Part shown: piece by piece, positions 34,052-43,792 of the stretch
Layout of the letters: every line of letters begins with the position of its first letter
Numbering within the stretch: position 1 is the first letter of the stretch
Source of the DNA: Cellulomonas sp.
GTDB taxonomy: Bacteria > Actinomycetota > Actinomycetes > Actinomycetales > Cellulomonadaceae
Length of the DNA: 64,000 nt
Direction of reading: 5' to 3'
NCBI RefSeq assembly: GCF_017744555.1
Contig: NZ_JAGIBD010000021.1
Location: 51,255-115,254, forward strand
Notes under the pieces: generated by a model
Told to the model about the DNA's origin: nothing
The model's input: only the letters and a program-made list of their open reading frames with translations
The model's database searches: none
Program-made: the position numbers and the translations under genes

Positions 34052-35145
34052 TGGCCGCGGGATTCGCCCAGTGGGGCAACGACCTGTACGCCGGTCGTCG
34101 GTCGTACGACATCGTCGGGCACCGGCGCATCTGGTTCACGATCTCGACGATCCTCGTGATCCTGTCGGCGATCCTCTTGATCAAGCCGGGCCTCAACCCG
34201 GGCATCGAGTTCCGGGGCGGCTCGCAGTTCATCGTGTCGGGCGTCCCGAACGCCGACGAGCAGCTCGCGATCGACACCGTGAAGTCCATCGCTCCCGAGG
34301 AGTCCCCGGAGGTTACCCAGCTCGGGACCGACAGCCTGCGGATCCAGACCTCCAAGCTCGCCAACGACCAGGTCGAGGAGGTCGCCTCGGCGCTCCAGGC
34401 CGCGTACGGCGTGACCGACGACGAGGTCGCGAGCTCGTTCATCGGCCCGTCGTGGGGTGCGGACATCTCGAAGAAGGCGATCACGGGCATCCTCGTGTTC
34501 CTCGTCTTCGTCACGATCGTGATGACGATCTACTTCCGGAACTGGCGGATGGCCCTCGCGGCGCTCATCGCGCTGTTCCACGACCTGATCATCACGGTCG
34601 GCGTGTACGCCGCGGTCGGCTGGGAGGTGACGCCGGCGACGGTGATCGGCTTCCTCACGATCCTCGGATACTCGATCTACGACACGGTCGTCGTGTTCGA
34701 CAAGGTGCGCGAGAACACCGCGGACACGCTGGACCAGAGCCGGTACACGTACGCCGAGAAGGCGAACCTCGCCGTCAACCAGACGCTGGTGCGGTCGATC
34801 AACACCTCGGTCGTCGCCCTGCTCCCGGTCGGCGCGATCCTCTTCGTGGGCGCGTTCATCCTCGGTGCGGGCACGCTGCGCGACATCGCGCTGGCGCTGT
34901 TCGTCGGCATGCTGATCGGCACGTTCTCGTCGATCTTCCTCGCCACGCCGTTCGAGGTGACGCTGCGTGAGCGCGAGCCGGCGATCCGCGACCACACCCG
35001 CAAGGTGCTCGCGGCGCGCCAGGCACGTGTCGACGCCGGTGGCGAGGCCGACGAGCCCCTGCTCGCGTCGGCGGTGCACGGCGCGAGCCAGCTGCGCCCG
35101 GGTTCCCACCAAGGTGTCCAGGCCCAGCCGAAGCGGCGCCGATGA
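34051..35145 (+). CDS. secF: Protein translocase subunit SecF
   Basis: The 364-residue partner of SecD has TM1 followed by GIEFRGGSQFIVSG, then the block of five helices with ALIALFHDLIITVGVYA and ILGYSIYDTVVVFDKVREN. It overlaps secD by one base (TGATG) and apt by 4 bases. A basic C-terminal tail (KRRR) points to the cytoplasm. The order yajC-secD-secF-apt-relA is conserved in actinobacteria. Confidence 0.95.
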   Translation: MAAGFAQWGNDLYAGRRSYDIVGHRRIWFTISTILVILSAILLIKPGLNPGIEFRGGSQFIVSGVPNADEQLAIDTVKSIAPEESPEVTQLGTDSLRIQTSKLANDQVEEVASALQAAYGVTDDEVASSFIGPSWGADISKKAITGILVFLVFVTIVMTIYFRNWRMALAALIALFHDLIITVGVYAAVGWEVTPATVIGFLTILGYSIYDTVVVFDKVRENTADTLDQSRYTYAEKANLAVNQTLVRSINTSVVALLPVGAILFVGAFILGAGTLRDIALALFVGMLIGTFSSIFLATPFEVTLREREPAIRDHTRKVLAARQARVDAGGEADEPLLASAVHGASQLRPGSHQGVQAQPKRRR

Positions 35146-35729
35146 CCGACCAGTCGCAGCTCGCGCGGCCGGCGGGGGAGTCTTCGGGCGCCCCCGGCGG
35201 CCGCGCGGCCGTGCTCGCCCGGATCGACGAGCTCGTCCGGCTCGTGCCGGACTACCCGGAACCCGGTGTCCTGTTCCGGGACATCACGCCGCTGCTGGCG
35301 GACGCCGAGGCGTTCGCGGCCGTCATCGACGAGCTCGCCGCGTCTGTCGACGGGCAGGTCGACCTGGTCGCCGGCATGGAGGCGCGCGGGTTCCTGCTCG
35401 CCGCACCGTTGGCCGTCGCCCTCGGCGCCGGGGTCATCCCGGTGCGCAAGGCCGGCAAGCTCCCCGGGCCCACGGTCGTCGAGCACTACCGGCTCGAGTA
35501 CGGCGAGGCGTCCGTCGAGGTCCACCCGTTCACGGTGCCCGAGGGTTCCCGCGTGCTCGTCGTCGACGACGTCCTGGCGACCGGCGGAACGGCCGCGGCG
35601 ACCGTGCGGCTCATCGAGAGCTGCGGCGCCCACGTCGTCGGCCTGTCGTTCCTCGTCGAGCTGGACGGTCTTGCAGGGCGTCGGCAGCTGGGGGAGCACC
35701 CGATCGACGTGCTCGTCCACGTCCCCTGA
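35142..35729 (+). CDS. apt: Adenine phosphoribosyltransferase
   Basis: Salvages adenine to AMP with PRPP. The 195-residue protein shows DYPEPGVLFRDITPLL, GMEARGFLLAAPLA, the flexible-loop region RKAGKLPGPTV and the PRPP-binding motif VLVVDDVLATGGTA. An N-terminal extension of about 25 residues is unconserved. ATG 35142 overlaps the secF stop by 4 bases, so adenine salvage is tied translationally to the Sec genes. relA follows after its own promoter-like sequence. Confidence 0.94.
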   Translation: MTDQSQLARPAGESSGAPGGRAAVLARIDELVRLVPDYPEPGVLFRDITPLLADAEAFAAVIDELAASVDGQVDLVAGMEARGFLLAAPLAVALGAGVIPVRKAGKLPGPTVVEHYRLEYGEASVEVHPFTVPEGSRVLVVDDVLATGGTAAATVRLIESCGAHVVGLSFLVELDGLAGRRQLGEHPIDVLVHVP

Positions 35730-35763
35730 CCCCGCCGCGGTCCAGGTCCTAGCCGGTCGGTCG

Positions 35764-35769
35764 TAGACT
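35764..35769 (+). promoter_or_regulatory. -10 box (TAGACT) for relA
   Basis: TAGACT, identical to the yajC -10 box, lies 93 bases before the relA start. A clear -35 is not seen. Confidence 0.4.
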
Positions 35770-35862
35770 GCTGCGAATCCGGTCCCCCCGCCGGCTCCGG
35801 CCCACCGCCCCGAGCGGATCCGCAGAGCGGGGAGGGGGCCGTCGGGGCGGGAGGGGACACGT

Positions 35863-38187
35863 TTGAGCGAGGACGTACGCACGCCTGAGACCGGCGTGCC
35901 GGCGACATCGGACCAGGGCGCCGCGTCGGGGCGCGTCCGTGCGCGTCTCGCCAGGTTCGGCTCCCGCGCGTCCGTCGCGTCGCCCGCCCTCGAACCGGTG
36001 CTCCAGGCTGCCCGCACCAACCACCCGAAGGCCGACCTCGCGGTCGTCGAGCAGGCGTACGTCGTCGCCGAGCGGGCGCATCGTGGACAGCTGCGCAAGA
36101 GCGGCGACCCGTACATCACGCACCCGGTCGCCGTCGCGACGATCCTCGCCGAGCTCGGCATGACGCCGTCCACCCTCGCGGCGGCCCTGCTGCACGACAC
36201 GGTCGAGGACACCGACTACTCGCTCGACCAGTTGCGCCGGGAGTTCGGTCCCGAGGTCGCGATGCTCGTCGACGGCGTGACCAAGCTCGACAAGGTCCAG
36301 TACGGCGACGCCGCGCAGGCCGAGACGGTCCGCAAGATGGTCGTCGCGATGTCGCGCGACATCCGGGTGCTCGTCATCAAGCTCGCCGACCGGCTGCACA
36401 ACGCGCGCACATGGAAGTTCGTGGCGAGCTCGTCGGCCGAGAAGAAGGCCCGCGAGACGCTCGAGATCTATGCGCCGCTCGCGCACCGACTCGGCATGAA
36501 CACGATCAAGTGGGAGCTCGAGGACCTGTCGTTCGCGACGCTGTACCCCAAGCTCTACGACGAGATCGTGCACCTCGTCGCCGAGCGCGCCCCCGCCCGC
36601 GAGGAGTACCTCGCCGTGGTTCGCGAGCAGGTTGGCGCTGACCTGCGGACCGCGAAGATCAAGGCGACGGTCACGGGCCGGCCGAAGCACTACTACTCGA
36701 TCTACCAGAAGATGATCGTCCGCGGCCGCGACTTCGCCGACATCTACGACCTCGTGGGTGTGCGGGTGCTGGTCGACACGGTCCGCGACTGCTACGCGGC
36801 GCTCGGTGCGCTGCACGCGCGGTGGAACCCGGTGCCGGGCCGGTTCAAGGACTACATCGCGATGCCCAAGTTCAACCTGTACCAGTCCCTGCACACGACG
36901 GTCATCGGGCCCGGCGGCAAGCCGGTCGAGATCCAGATCCGCACGCACGACATGCACCGCCGTGCGGAGTACGGCGTCGCGGCGCACTGGAAGTACAAGG
37001 AGACCGCGAAGAACGCCGCGGCGGGCCAGGACACCGCCGGCAACGACATGATGTGGCTGCGTCAGCTCGTCGACTGGCAGAAGGAGACGGCCGACCCGAC
37101 CGAGTTCCTCGACTCGCTGCGGTTCGAGATCGCCGGGTCAGAGGTCTACGTGTTCACGCCGAAGGGCGACGTCATCGGGCTGCCGTCCGGGTCGACGCCC
37201 GTCGACTTCGCCTATGCGGTGCACACCGAGGTCGGCCACCGCACGATGGGCGCCCGCGTGAACGGGCGGCTGGTGCCGCTCGACTCGACGCTCGAGAACG
37301 GCGACGTCGTCGACGTGTTCACGTCGAAGTCCGAGACCGCGGGACCGTCGCGCGACTGGCTGGGCTTCGTCAAGAGCCCTCGCGCGCGCAACAAGATCCG
37401 CCAGTGGTTCTCCAAGGAGCGCCGCGAGGAGGCCATCGAGCACGGCAAGGACGCCATCGCGAAGGCGATGCGCAAGCAGAACCTGCCGATCCAACGACTG
37501 CTCTCGCACGAGTCGCTCGTCGCCCTTGCCAACGAGATGCGCTACGCGGACGTGTCCGCGCTGTACGCCGCGATCGGCGAGGGGCAGATCTCCGCCGCGA
37601 CCGTCGTCCAGCGGCTCGTGCACTCGCTCGGAGGTGAGCCCGCGGCCGAGGAGGACCTCGCCGAGGCCGCTCGTCCCGGGCAGGTCAGCCGCCGCGTCCG
37701 GACCGGCGACCCGGGCGTCGTGGTCAAGGGCGTCGACGACATCTGGGTCAAGCTCGCCAAGTGCTGCACGCCCGTGCCGGGTGACGACATCGTCGGCTTC
37801 GTCACCCGCGGCGCCGGGGTCAGCGTGCACCGGAGCGACTGCATCAACGTCGAGGCCCTGCGGGCGCAGCCTGAGCGGCTGGTCGACGTCGAGTGGAGCC
37901 ACACGAGCTCGTCGTTGTTCCTCGTGCAGATCCAGGTCGAGGCGCTCGACAGGTCGCGACTGCTCTCGGACGTCACGCGCGTGCTGTCGGACCACCACGT
38001 GAACATCCTGTCGGCATCGGTCTCGACGTCGCGGGACCGCGTCGCGCTGTCCCGCTTCGTCTTCGAGATGGCGGAGCCGTCGCACCTCGCGTCCGTGCTC
38101 GCCGCCGTGCGGAAGGTCGAGGGCGTGTTCGACGTGTACCGGATCACCGGCGCGAAGGCGTCGGAGGAGCCCGTCATCCGCGCCTGA
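35863..38187 (+). CDS. relA: Bifunctional (p)ppGpp synthetase/hydrolase (RSH)
   Basis: A long RSH protein of 774 residues: the HD hydrolase domain (H111-D112 in [26 protein letters not shown]), the synthetase domain ([13 protein letters not shown]), TGS ([20 protein letters not shown]), a Cys-containing region ([17 protein letters not shown]) and a C-terminal ACT domain. Both catalytic sites look intact, so it should make and degrade the stringent alarmone. The start is TTG 35863 behind a strong GGAGGGGA site. A TTG start may keep expression low. It is convergent with the AbiEi-like gene, with a 13-base gap. Confidence 0.95.
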   Translation: MSEDVRTPETGVPATSDQGAASGRVRARLARFGSRASVASPALEPVLQAARTNHPKADLAVVEQAYVVAERAHRGQLRKSGDPYITHPVAVATILAELGMTPSTLAAALLHDTVEDTDYSLDQLRREFGPEVAMLVDGVTKLDKVQYGDAAQAETVRKMVVAMSRDIRVLVIKLADRLHNARTWKFVASSSAEKKARETLEIYAPLAHRLGMNTIKWELEDLSFATLYPKLYDEIVHLVAERAPAREEYLAVVREQVGADLRTAKIKATVTGRPKHYYSIYQKMIVRGRDFADIYDLVGVRVLVDTVRDCYAALGALHARWNPVPGRFKDYIAMPKFNLYQSLHTTVIGPGGKPVEIQIRTHDMHRRAEYGVAAHWKYKETAKNAAAGQDTAGNDMMWLRQLVDWQKETADPTEFLDSLRFEIAGSEVYVFTPKGDVIGLPSGSTPVDFAYAVHTEVGHRTMGARVNGRLVPLDSTLENGDVVDVFTSKSETAGPSRDWLGFVKSPRARNKIRQWFSKERREEAIEHGKDAIAKAMRKQNLPIQRLLSHESLVALANEMRYADVSALYAAIGEGQISAATVVQRLVHSLGGEPAAEEDLAEAARPGQVSRRVRTGDPGVVVKGVDDIWVKLAKCCTPVPGDDIVGFVTRGAGVSVHRSDCINVEALRAQPERLVDVEWSHTSSSLFLVQIQVEALDRSRLLSDVTRVLSDHHVNILSASVSTSRDRVALSRFVFEMAEPSHLASVLAAVRKVEGVFDVYRITGAKASEEPVIRA

Positions 38188-38200
38188 CCCGGGCAGCGGT

Positions 38201-38761
38201 CTACAGCGACCGGAGGGTGGCGCGGGCGCCTCGGACCCCGCGCTGCCCGGGCATCGCGTCCAGGTCGTGCAGCGCACGGCGAGGGTCGAAGCCCGCGGAG
38301 CACAGGTCGGCCAGCACGACGAGCGCCCGCGCGGCCGGGACCCAGCGGGCGACGTCGGTACCGGTCCGCTGGACCGTCGTGACCTGCAGCGGGCCGATCC
38401 TGACGATGTCGTCGGCGCCCAGCGCCGCCTCGGCGGACGTCCGCCGCGGGTCCGGGTCGGCGCGGTGCGTCCGGGACGAGACGAGCACGTCGACACGGGA
38501 CGGCGGGCGCCGACCCGTGTGCACCCACGCGGCGCTGCACCGGCCGACGACGCCCCGACGAGGGACCAGGTCGGCCAGCGCGGCCGACCGCAGCTCCGCG
38601 GTGTCGTCGAGGTCGGCGACCACACCGACGTCGCCCCACAGGGGTCGGACGACCCGATCACGGACGAGTGCGTGCCACGCGGCGGCGCCGACGTCCGCGC
38701 GACGGACGAGCGACGGGAGGTCCGTCGAGGGCGGGCGGTAGACGGCGAGCAGGGGGTTCAT
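38201..38761 (-). CDS. AbiEi antitoxin-like protein, no toxin partner nearby
   Basis: The 186-residue protein resembles the C-terminal part of actinobacterial type IV AbiEi-family antitoxin-like proteins: AAWVHTGRRPPSRVDVLVSS, then RIGPLQVTTVQRTGTDVARW, then ALVVLADLCSAGFD. It lacks a clear N-terminal winged helix of full length. No AbiEii nucleotidyltransferase toxin lies beside it; the neighbours are relA and the DUF349 gene. Such solitary genes are common in actinobacteria and their function is unknown. The assignment is by pattern only. ATG 38761 has no strong ribosome-binding site. Confidence 0.5.
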   Translation of the reverse strand: MNPLLAVYRPPSTDLPSLVRRADVGAAAWHALVRDRVVRPLWGDVGVVADLDDTAELRSAALADLVPRRGVVGRCSAAWVHTGRRPPSRVDVLVSSRTHRADPDPRRTSAEAALGADDIVRIGPLQVTTVQRTGTDVARWVPAARALVVLADLCSAGFDPRRALHDLDAMPGQRGVRGARATLRSL

Positions 38762-38815
38762 GCCCGCAGGATGGCCCGAACCCACCACCCGCCGTCGGAG
38801 TGGCTGTGGACGACG

Positions 38816-38855
38816 CACGAGCCCCGCCGTCGCGAGGGCGACGACGGGGCTCGTG
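38816..38855 (-). terminator. Terminator of the cyclophilin-DUF349 operon
   Basis: Two 18-base arms (38816-38833 and 38838-38855) pair with one mismatch around a GAGG loop. The hairpin lies 18 bases after the DUF349 stop. Confidence 0.8.
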
Positions 38856-38873
38856 GGAACCGTGCCGCGAGCG

Positions 38874-40640
38874 TCAGCCGCGCGCCTCCTCCGCGGCCCG
38901 CTGGACCTGCTCGAGCCAGCTGCGACGCGCGTCGAGGGCGGCCCGTGCCTCGGCGATCCGCCGGGCGTCCCCCGCGGCCTCAGCCTTGGCCAGGTCGGCC
39001 TCGAGGCCGGCGATCGCCTGCTCGAGCTGCGCGGCCGCACCCTCGGCGCGCGCACGCGTCTCGGGGTTGGTCCGACGCCACTGGCTCTGGTCCGCGTCGC
39101 GCACCGCCGTCTCGACGGCGCGCAGCCGGCCCTCGATCCGCTGGATGTCGGCACGCGGCACCTTGCCCGCGGACTCCCACCGGTCCTGGATCGAGCGCAG
39201 CGCCTGCTTCGCGGCCGCGAGGTCGGTGACCGGGACGAGCGCCTCGGCCTCGACCAGGAGCGCCTCCTTGACCTCGAGGTTCGCCCGGAACTCGGTGTCC
39301 GTCGCGGCCGCCTGCGCGTCGCGGGCCGCGAAGAACGCGTCCTGCGCGGCCCGGAAGCGGGCCCACAGGGCGTCGTCGTCGGCTCGGCTCGCCCGCCCGG
39401 CGGCCTTCCACTGCGTCATGAGGTCGCGGAACGCGCCCGCCGTGGCGCCCCAGTCCGTGCTGGACTGCAGCTTCTCGGCCTCGACGACCAGCGCCTCCTT
39501 GGCGGCCTTCGCGCTGGCGTTGCGGGTCTCCAGCTCGGCGAAGAAGTGCCGGCGCTCACGGTCGAACGTGGTCCGTGCGTGGCTGAACCGCTTCCAGAGG
39601 GCCTCCTCGGTCGGCCGGTCCAGACGGGGGCCCGTGCGCTGGGCCTCCTTCCACTGGTCCAGGAGGCCGCGCAGCTGCTCGCCGGCCGGACGCCACTGGA
39701 TGCGCGACGGGTCGGTCGACGCGACGCGCTCCGCCTGCTCGACGATCTCCGTGCGGGCCGCGACGGCAGCCTCCCGGGCGGCGGCGCGCTCGGCCTCGGC
39801 GACGGCGCGCCGCTCGGCGGCCGTGGTGCGCAGCGCGTCGAGACGGGTCCGCAGACCGTCCAGGTCGCCGACCGCGGCCGGCTCGGCGACCTCGTCCGTG
39901 AGCCGCGCGAGCGTCTGGTCGATCTCCTTGACCGACAGGTCGGTCGCGGTGAGGCGAGCCTCGAACAGCGCGACCTTGGCCTGCAGGTCGAGGAACCGCC
40001 GCACGTACAGCGCGAGCGCCTCGTCGGACGTCGCACCCGGGAACTGGCCCACGACCCGCTCACCGGCGCTCTCGCGGACGAACACCGTGCCCTCGTCGTC
40101 CACGCGGCCGAACGTCGCGGCGTGCGCGGCCTCGGCGGCGTCCAGCGGGGGAGCGGTCGGGGCGGCAGCGGCGGGTGCGCCTGCGGCGGGTGCGACCGGG
40201 TGCGCCGGCGGGTGCGGGACCGGCCGCGGGCCGGGGTGCGGCCGGGGCGTCGGCCGGACCGAGGCGGGCGTCGGCGGCGTCGGGGCCGCCGGGGCGTCGG
40301 GCTCGTCCGTCGTGCTCGCGTCGGAGTCGGCGGCCGGTGCCTCGACGGCCTCGGCGGCCGGCTCCTCGGCCTCCGGCGCAGCGGCGGCCGGCGCGTCCTC
40401 GGCAGCGTCATCCTGTGCGGACGCTGCCACGGGAGCGGCGTCGTCGTCGGCGGATCCGGCGACGTCGACCGGCACGACGCCCTCGGTCTGAGCAGCACCG
40501 TCGACGGAGACGTCGTCCGACGGCGCGTCGTTCACCGCAGCGGACGCGGCCGCGTCCGTCGCGTCGTCGGTCACCTGTGTCGAGGGGGCGGCGGCGGTCG
40601 TCTCGTCGGGCTCGGACGCCGGTGCGGGGGTCTCGGTCAT
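38874..40640 (-). CDS. DUF349 domain protein
   Basis: The 588-residue protein starts with a 150-residue Ala/Asp/Pro/Glu-rich disordered region. Several helical DUF349 repeats follow, each with a Trp-Arg-x-aromatic pattern (WKEAQRTGPRLDRPTEEALWKRF, WKAAGRASRADDDALWARFRA). The whole C-terminal part is predicted coiled-coil by its Glu/Ala/Arg heptads. The function of DUF349 proteins is not established. ATG 40640 overlaps the cyclophilin stop by 4 bases. There is no membrane segment or signal peptide, so it is cytoplasmic. Confidence 0.88.
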   Translation of the reverse strand: MTETPAPASEPDETTAAAPSTQVTDDATDAAASAAVNDAPSDDVSVDGAAQTEGVVPVDVAGSADDDAAPVAASAQDDAAEDAPAAAAPEAEEPAAEAVEAPAADSDASTTDEPDAPAAPTPPTPASVRPTPRPHPGPRPVPHPPAHPVAPAAGAPAAAAPTAPPLDAAEAAHAATFGRVDDEGTVFVRESAGERVVGQFPGATSDEALALYVRRFLDLQAKVALFEARLTATDLSVKEIDQTLARLTDEVAEPAAVGDLDGLRTRLDALRTTAAERRAVAEAERAAAREAAVAARTEIVEQAERVASTDPSRIQWRPAGEQLRGLLDQWKEAQRTGPRLDRPTEEALWKRFSHARTTFDRERRHFFAELETRNASAKAAKEALVVEAEKLQSSTDWGATAGAFRDLMTQWKAAGRASRADDDALWARFRAAQDAFFAARDAQAAATDTEFRANLEVKEALLVEAEALVPVTDLAAAKQALRSIQDRWESAGKVPRADIQRIEGRLRAVETAVRDADQSQWRRTNPETRARAEGAAAQLEQAIAGLEADLAKAEAAGDARRIAEARAALDARRSWLEQVQRAAEEARG

Positions 40641-41422
40641 TGGGTCTCCACTCCCTCGATGATGACGTCGGACGCCGGGGCCGTGTAGCTGCCCTTGTCG
40701 ACGGTGCCCGCGTCAGCGATGGCCTGCAGCACGTCCATGCCGGACGTGATGTGGCCAAACACGGTGTAGCCGCCCGCCGAGTCCGACGGGATGGTGCTGT
40801 CCTCGTAGACGAGGAAGAACTGGCTGCCCATCGAGCTGCCGTTCTCCGGCTGGCGCGCCATCGCGATCGTGCCTGCCGGGTAGACGTTGTCGGCCGGGGC
40901 GTTCTCGATCGGGCCCCACGCGTAGCCGGGGCCGCCCTGGCCGGTCGCCGTCGGGTCGCCGCACTGGAGCACGTAGATGCCGGTGTCCGTGAGGCGGTGG
41001 CACTTCGTGCCGTCGAAGAAGCCCTCCTGCGCGAGCGTCACGAAGTTCGCGACCGCCTGCGGGGCCTTGGCGCCGTCGAGCGAGATGCCGATGGGGCCCT
41101 GGGTCAGGTTGATCGAGCCGGTCCACTCGCGGCCCTCGGCGAGCGACGCTGCGGGCAGGACGCCGCCGTTGCCGGTGCGCGGTGTCGCGCTCTCGTCGGG
41201 CGTGGCCGCGTCCGTCGGGGCCGTCGTGGTGTCGGCGGTGGGCGTCGAGTCCGGTCGCGTGAGCGCGACCGCCGCGCCGATGCCGACGACAAGCACGAGC
41301 GCACCGGCGACGCTGCCGGCGATGACCCGCTGACGGTGGTGGCGAGCGCGGGACCTGGCCTGGCGCTCCTGCCACTTCTCGTACCGGCGGCGCTCGTACT
41401 CACGCTCGCGCTTGCTGGACAC
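40637..41422 (-). CDS. Membrane-anchored cyclophilin-type peptidyl-prolyl isomerase
   Basis: The 261-residue protein has a basic, coiled N-terminus (EREYERRRYEKWQERQ), one membrane helix (residues about 34-54), a Thr/Pro/Ala-rich linker and a C-terminal cyclophilin domain. Motifs are APQAVANFVTLA, GTKCHRL, the catalytic-loop equivalent NGSSMGSQFFL, and GYTVFGHITSGMDVL. The isomerase domain would lie outside the cytoplasmic membrane and could help folding of exported proteins. GTG 41422 follows GAGGAGAG. It is the first gene of an operon with the DUF349 protein. Confidence 0.9.
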   Translation of the reverse strand: MSSKREREYERRRYEKWQERQARSRARHHRQRVIAGSVAGALVLVVGIGAAVALTRPDSTPTADTTTAPTDAATPDESATPRTGNGGVLPAASLAEGREWTGSINLTQGPIGISLDGAKAPQAVANFVTLAQEGFFDGTKCHRLTDTGIYVLQCGDPTATGQGGPGYAWGPIENAPADNVYPAGTIAMARQPENGSSMGSQFFLVYEDSTIPSDSAGGYTVFGHITSGMDVLQAIADAGTVDKGSYTAPASDVIIEGVETQ

Positions 41423-41568
41423 GCACACTCTCCTCGCGTCGAGGTGCGGTGGGGCAGGAGCACTACCTGCCGCACTGCACGAAGGGACCCGGGACAGTCT
41501 AGGCAAGCGGAGGCCCTCGCGAGCCAGCGACCGACGCGCGGACGTCGGCGCGTCGGGCCCCGTGCGTC

Positions 41569-41574
41569 TAGCGT
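41569..41574 (+). promoter_or_regulatory. Leaderless -10 box for the metallo-beta-lactamase-fold gene
   Basis: TAGCGT ends 7 bases before the ATG at 41582, and no Shine-Dalgarno is present, so transcription probably starts at the start codon. Confidence 0.5.
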
Positions 41575-41581
41575 GCGGTGC

Positions 41582-42313
41582 ATGCAGCTGCAGACGGTGG
41601 TCGCCCCGGTGTTCGCGGCACGGTGCACGCTCGTGGTGGCGGACCACGGCGACTGCGTGGTCGTCGACCCCGGTGCGGGCGTCGCAGGCCAGGTCGTGGA
41701 GCTCGTCGAAAGGCACGGCCTGCGGCCCCGGGCGCTGCTCGCGACGCACGGGCACGTGGACCACACGTGGGACGCGGCGGTCCTCTCCGAGCAGTTCGAC
41801 GTGCCGTTCGTCCTGCACACCGCCGACACGTACCGCCTCGCTGACCCGTTCGGCACGCTGGGGGTCCTCGGCGGGCGGCAGTCGCCCCACGACCCGTCGG
41901 GACCGCTGGCCCAGGCGCTCGCCGCCGCGCGTGTCGGCCCGACGACCTACGCCCAGCCCGGGCGCGTCGAGGCGTTCGGGACCGGTCCGGGCGGTCGTTC
42001 CGACGACGTCGCGCTCGCGTTCGGCACCGTCCGGCTGCTGGCCCGGCACGCCCCGGGCCACACCGAGGGCTCGACGCTGTACCTGCTCGACGTCGACGAG
42101 GCGGGACCGGTCGCGCTCACCGGGGACGTCCTCTTCGCGGGCAGCATCGGCCGCACCGACCTGCCGGGCGGCGACGACGCCGAGATGGCTCGGACGCTGC
42201 GCGAGGTCGTCGCGGTGCTCCCGCCCGAGACCGTCGTCGTGCCGGGGCACGGCCCGACGAGCGACGTCGCGACCGAGCTGGCCACCAACCCCTATCTGCG
42301 CGGGGTCCGCTGA
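41582..42313 (+). CDS. Metallo-beta-lactamase-fold hydrolase (glyoxalase II-like)
   Basis: A 243-residue MBL-fold enzyme with the metal motif H56-x-H58-x-D60-H61 (ATHGHVDHTWD), a second ligand His in RHAPGHTEGS, Asp in LTGDVLFAGSIGRTD, and His in VPGHGPTS. These are features of glyoxalase II-like hydrolases. The conserved partner hisS directly downstream matches actinobacterial order. The substrate is not known; thioester hydrolysis is the usual family activity. The gene is divergent from the cyclophilin gene. Confidence 0.88.
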   Translation: MQLQTVVAPVFAARCTLVVADHGDCVVVDPGAGVAGQVVELVERHGLRPRALLATHGHVDHTWDAAVLSEQFDVPFVLHTADTYRLADPFGTLGVLGGRQSPHDPSGPLAQALAAARVGPTTYAQPGRVEAFGTGPGGRSDDVALAFGTVRLLARHAPGHTEGSTLYLLDVDEAGPVALTGDVLFAGSIGRTDLPGGDDAEMARTLREVVAVLPPETVVVPGHGPTSDVATELATNPYLRGVR

Positions 42314-42358
42314 CACGAGGACGCGTTGGCCCGCCGGAGTCTGGAAGGATTCGGCCCC

Positions 42359-43744
42359 ATGGCACGACCGACCCCGCTGTCCGGATTCCCCGAGTGGCTG
42401 CCCGAGGGCCGCCTCGTCGAGCAGCACGTGCTCGACGTCCTGCGCCGCACGTTCGAGCTCCACGGGTTCGCCGGCATCGAGACGCGCGCCGTCGAACCCC
42501 TCGAGCAGCTGCTGCGCAAGGGGGAGACCTCCAAGGAGGTCTACGTGCTCTCGCGCCTGCAGGAGGACCCGGACCACGCGCCCGACGCCGCCGACCGCGG
42601 CGGCAGGCTCGGGCTGCACTTCGACCTCACCGTGCCGTTCGCGCGGTACGTGCTCGAGAACGCCGGCCACCTGGCGTTCCCGTTCCGCCGGTACCAGATC
42701 CAGAAGGTGTGGCGCGGCGAGCGGCCCCAGGACGGGCGGTTCCGTGAGTTCGTCCAGGCCGACATCGACGTCGTCGGCGCCGGCGACCTGCCGTACCACT
42801 ACGAGGTCGAGCTGCCGCTCGTCATGGCCGAGGCGCTCGGGGCGCTCCAGGAGATCGGCGTGCCGCCCGTGCGGATCCTCGTGAACAACCGCAAGGTCGC
42901 CGAGGGGTTCTACCGGGGCCTCGGGCTGACCGACGTGGACGCGGTCCTGCGCAATATCGACAAGCTCGACAAGATCGGCCCGGACGCCGTCGCCGCGCTC
43001 CTGGTGGCCGAGGCGGGTGCGGACGACGCGCAGGCGGCCGCGTGCCTCGAGCTCGCGGCGATCCGCGGGGACGACGCGTCGGTCGTCGACCGCGTCCGCG
43101 ACCTGGCCCAGCGGCACGGCGCGACGCACGAGCTGCTCGACACCGGTCTGACCGAGCTCGGGGCGCTGATCCGCGCCGCGTCGGAGCGTGCACCCGGCGT
43201 CGTCGTCGCCGACCTCAAGATCGCCCGCGGCCTCGACTACTACACCGGCTCGGTGTACGAGACCGTGCTCGTCGGGCACGAGCAGCTCGGGTCCATCTGC
43301 TCGGGCGGCCGCTACGACACGCTCGCGTCGGACGGCACGACGACCTACCCGGGTGTCGGCCTGTCGATCGGCGTCTCGCGGCTCGTGTCCCGTCTCGTCG
43401 GCGGTGGCCTCGTGAAGGCCACGCGCTCGGTCCCGAGCGCCGTGCTGGTTGCTGTCACGCACGAGGAGGACCGGTCGCGGTCGGACGCGGTGGCCGTCGC
43501 GCTGCGGTCGCGCGGCATCCCGGTCGAGGTCGCGCCGTCGGCGGCGAAGTTCGGCAAGCAGATCCGGCACGCCGACCGCCGCGGTATCCCGTACGTGTGG
43601 TTCCTCGGGCAGGTGGGCGAGGACGGCGTCGTTGCGGGCGACCAGGTCAAGGACATCCGATCGGGCGAGCAGGTGCCCGCGGACGCGTCGAGCTGGCGGC
43701 CTCCGGCGGAGGACCGCTGGCCCCGGGTGGTGCCCGCGAGCTGA
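42359..43744 (+). CDS. hisS: Histidyl-tRNA synthetase
   Basis: A class II synthetase of 461 residues: motif 2 region FRRYQIQKVWRGERPQDGRFREF, the HisA motif RGLDYYTGSVYE and SGGRYDTL, then an anticodon-binding domain (FGKQIRHADRRGIPYVWFLG). It matches the longer actinobacterial form rather than E. coli-like HisRS. ATG 42359 has GGAAGGA upstream and is preferred over an in-frame start at 42326. It lies 45 bases after the MBL-fold gene. Confidence 0.95.
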   Translation: MARPTPLSGFPEWLPEGRLVEQHVLDVLRRTFELHGFAGIETRAVEPLEQLLRKGETSKEVYVLSRLQEDPDHAPDAADRGGRLGLHFDLTVPFARYVLENAGHLAFPFRRYQIQKVWRGERPQDGRFREFVQADIDVVGAGDLPYHYEVELPLVMAEALGALQEIGVPPVRILVNNRKVAEGFYRGLGLTDVDAVLRNIDKLDKIGPDAVAALLVAEAGADDAQAAACLELAAIRGDDASVVDRVRDLAQRHGATHELLDTGLTELGALIRAASERAPGVVVADLKIARGLDYYTGSVYETVLVGHEQLGSICSGGRYDTLASDGTTTYPGVGLSIGVSRLVSRLVGGGLVKATRSVPSAVLVAVTHEEDRSRSDAVAVALRSRGIPVEVAPSAAKFGKQIRHADRRGIPYVWFLGQVGEDGVVAGDQVKDIRSGEQVPADASSWRPPAEDRWPRVVPAS

Positions 43745-43757
43745 CGCGTCGGCACGG

Positions 43758-43786
43758 TTGACGTCAGGTCGAACACGTGTTCGACT
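43758..43786 (+). promoter_or_regulatory. SOS promoter with perfect LexA box
   Basis: TCGAACACGTGTTCGA (43769-43784) is a perfect 16-base palindrome and an exact match to the actinobacterial LexA consensus. It lies between TTGACG (-35, 43758-43763) and TCGACT (43781-43786, 17-base spacing), so bound LexA would block the promoter. The gene start is only 6 bases after the -10, so the mRNA is probably leaderless. Confidence 0.82.
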
Positions 43787-43792
43787 GGCGGC

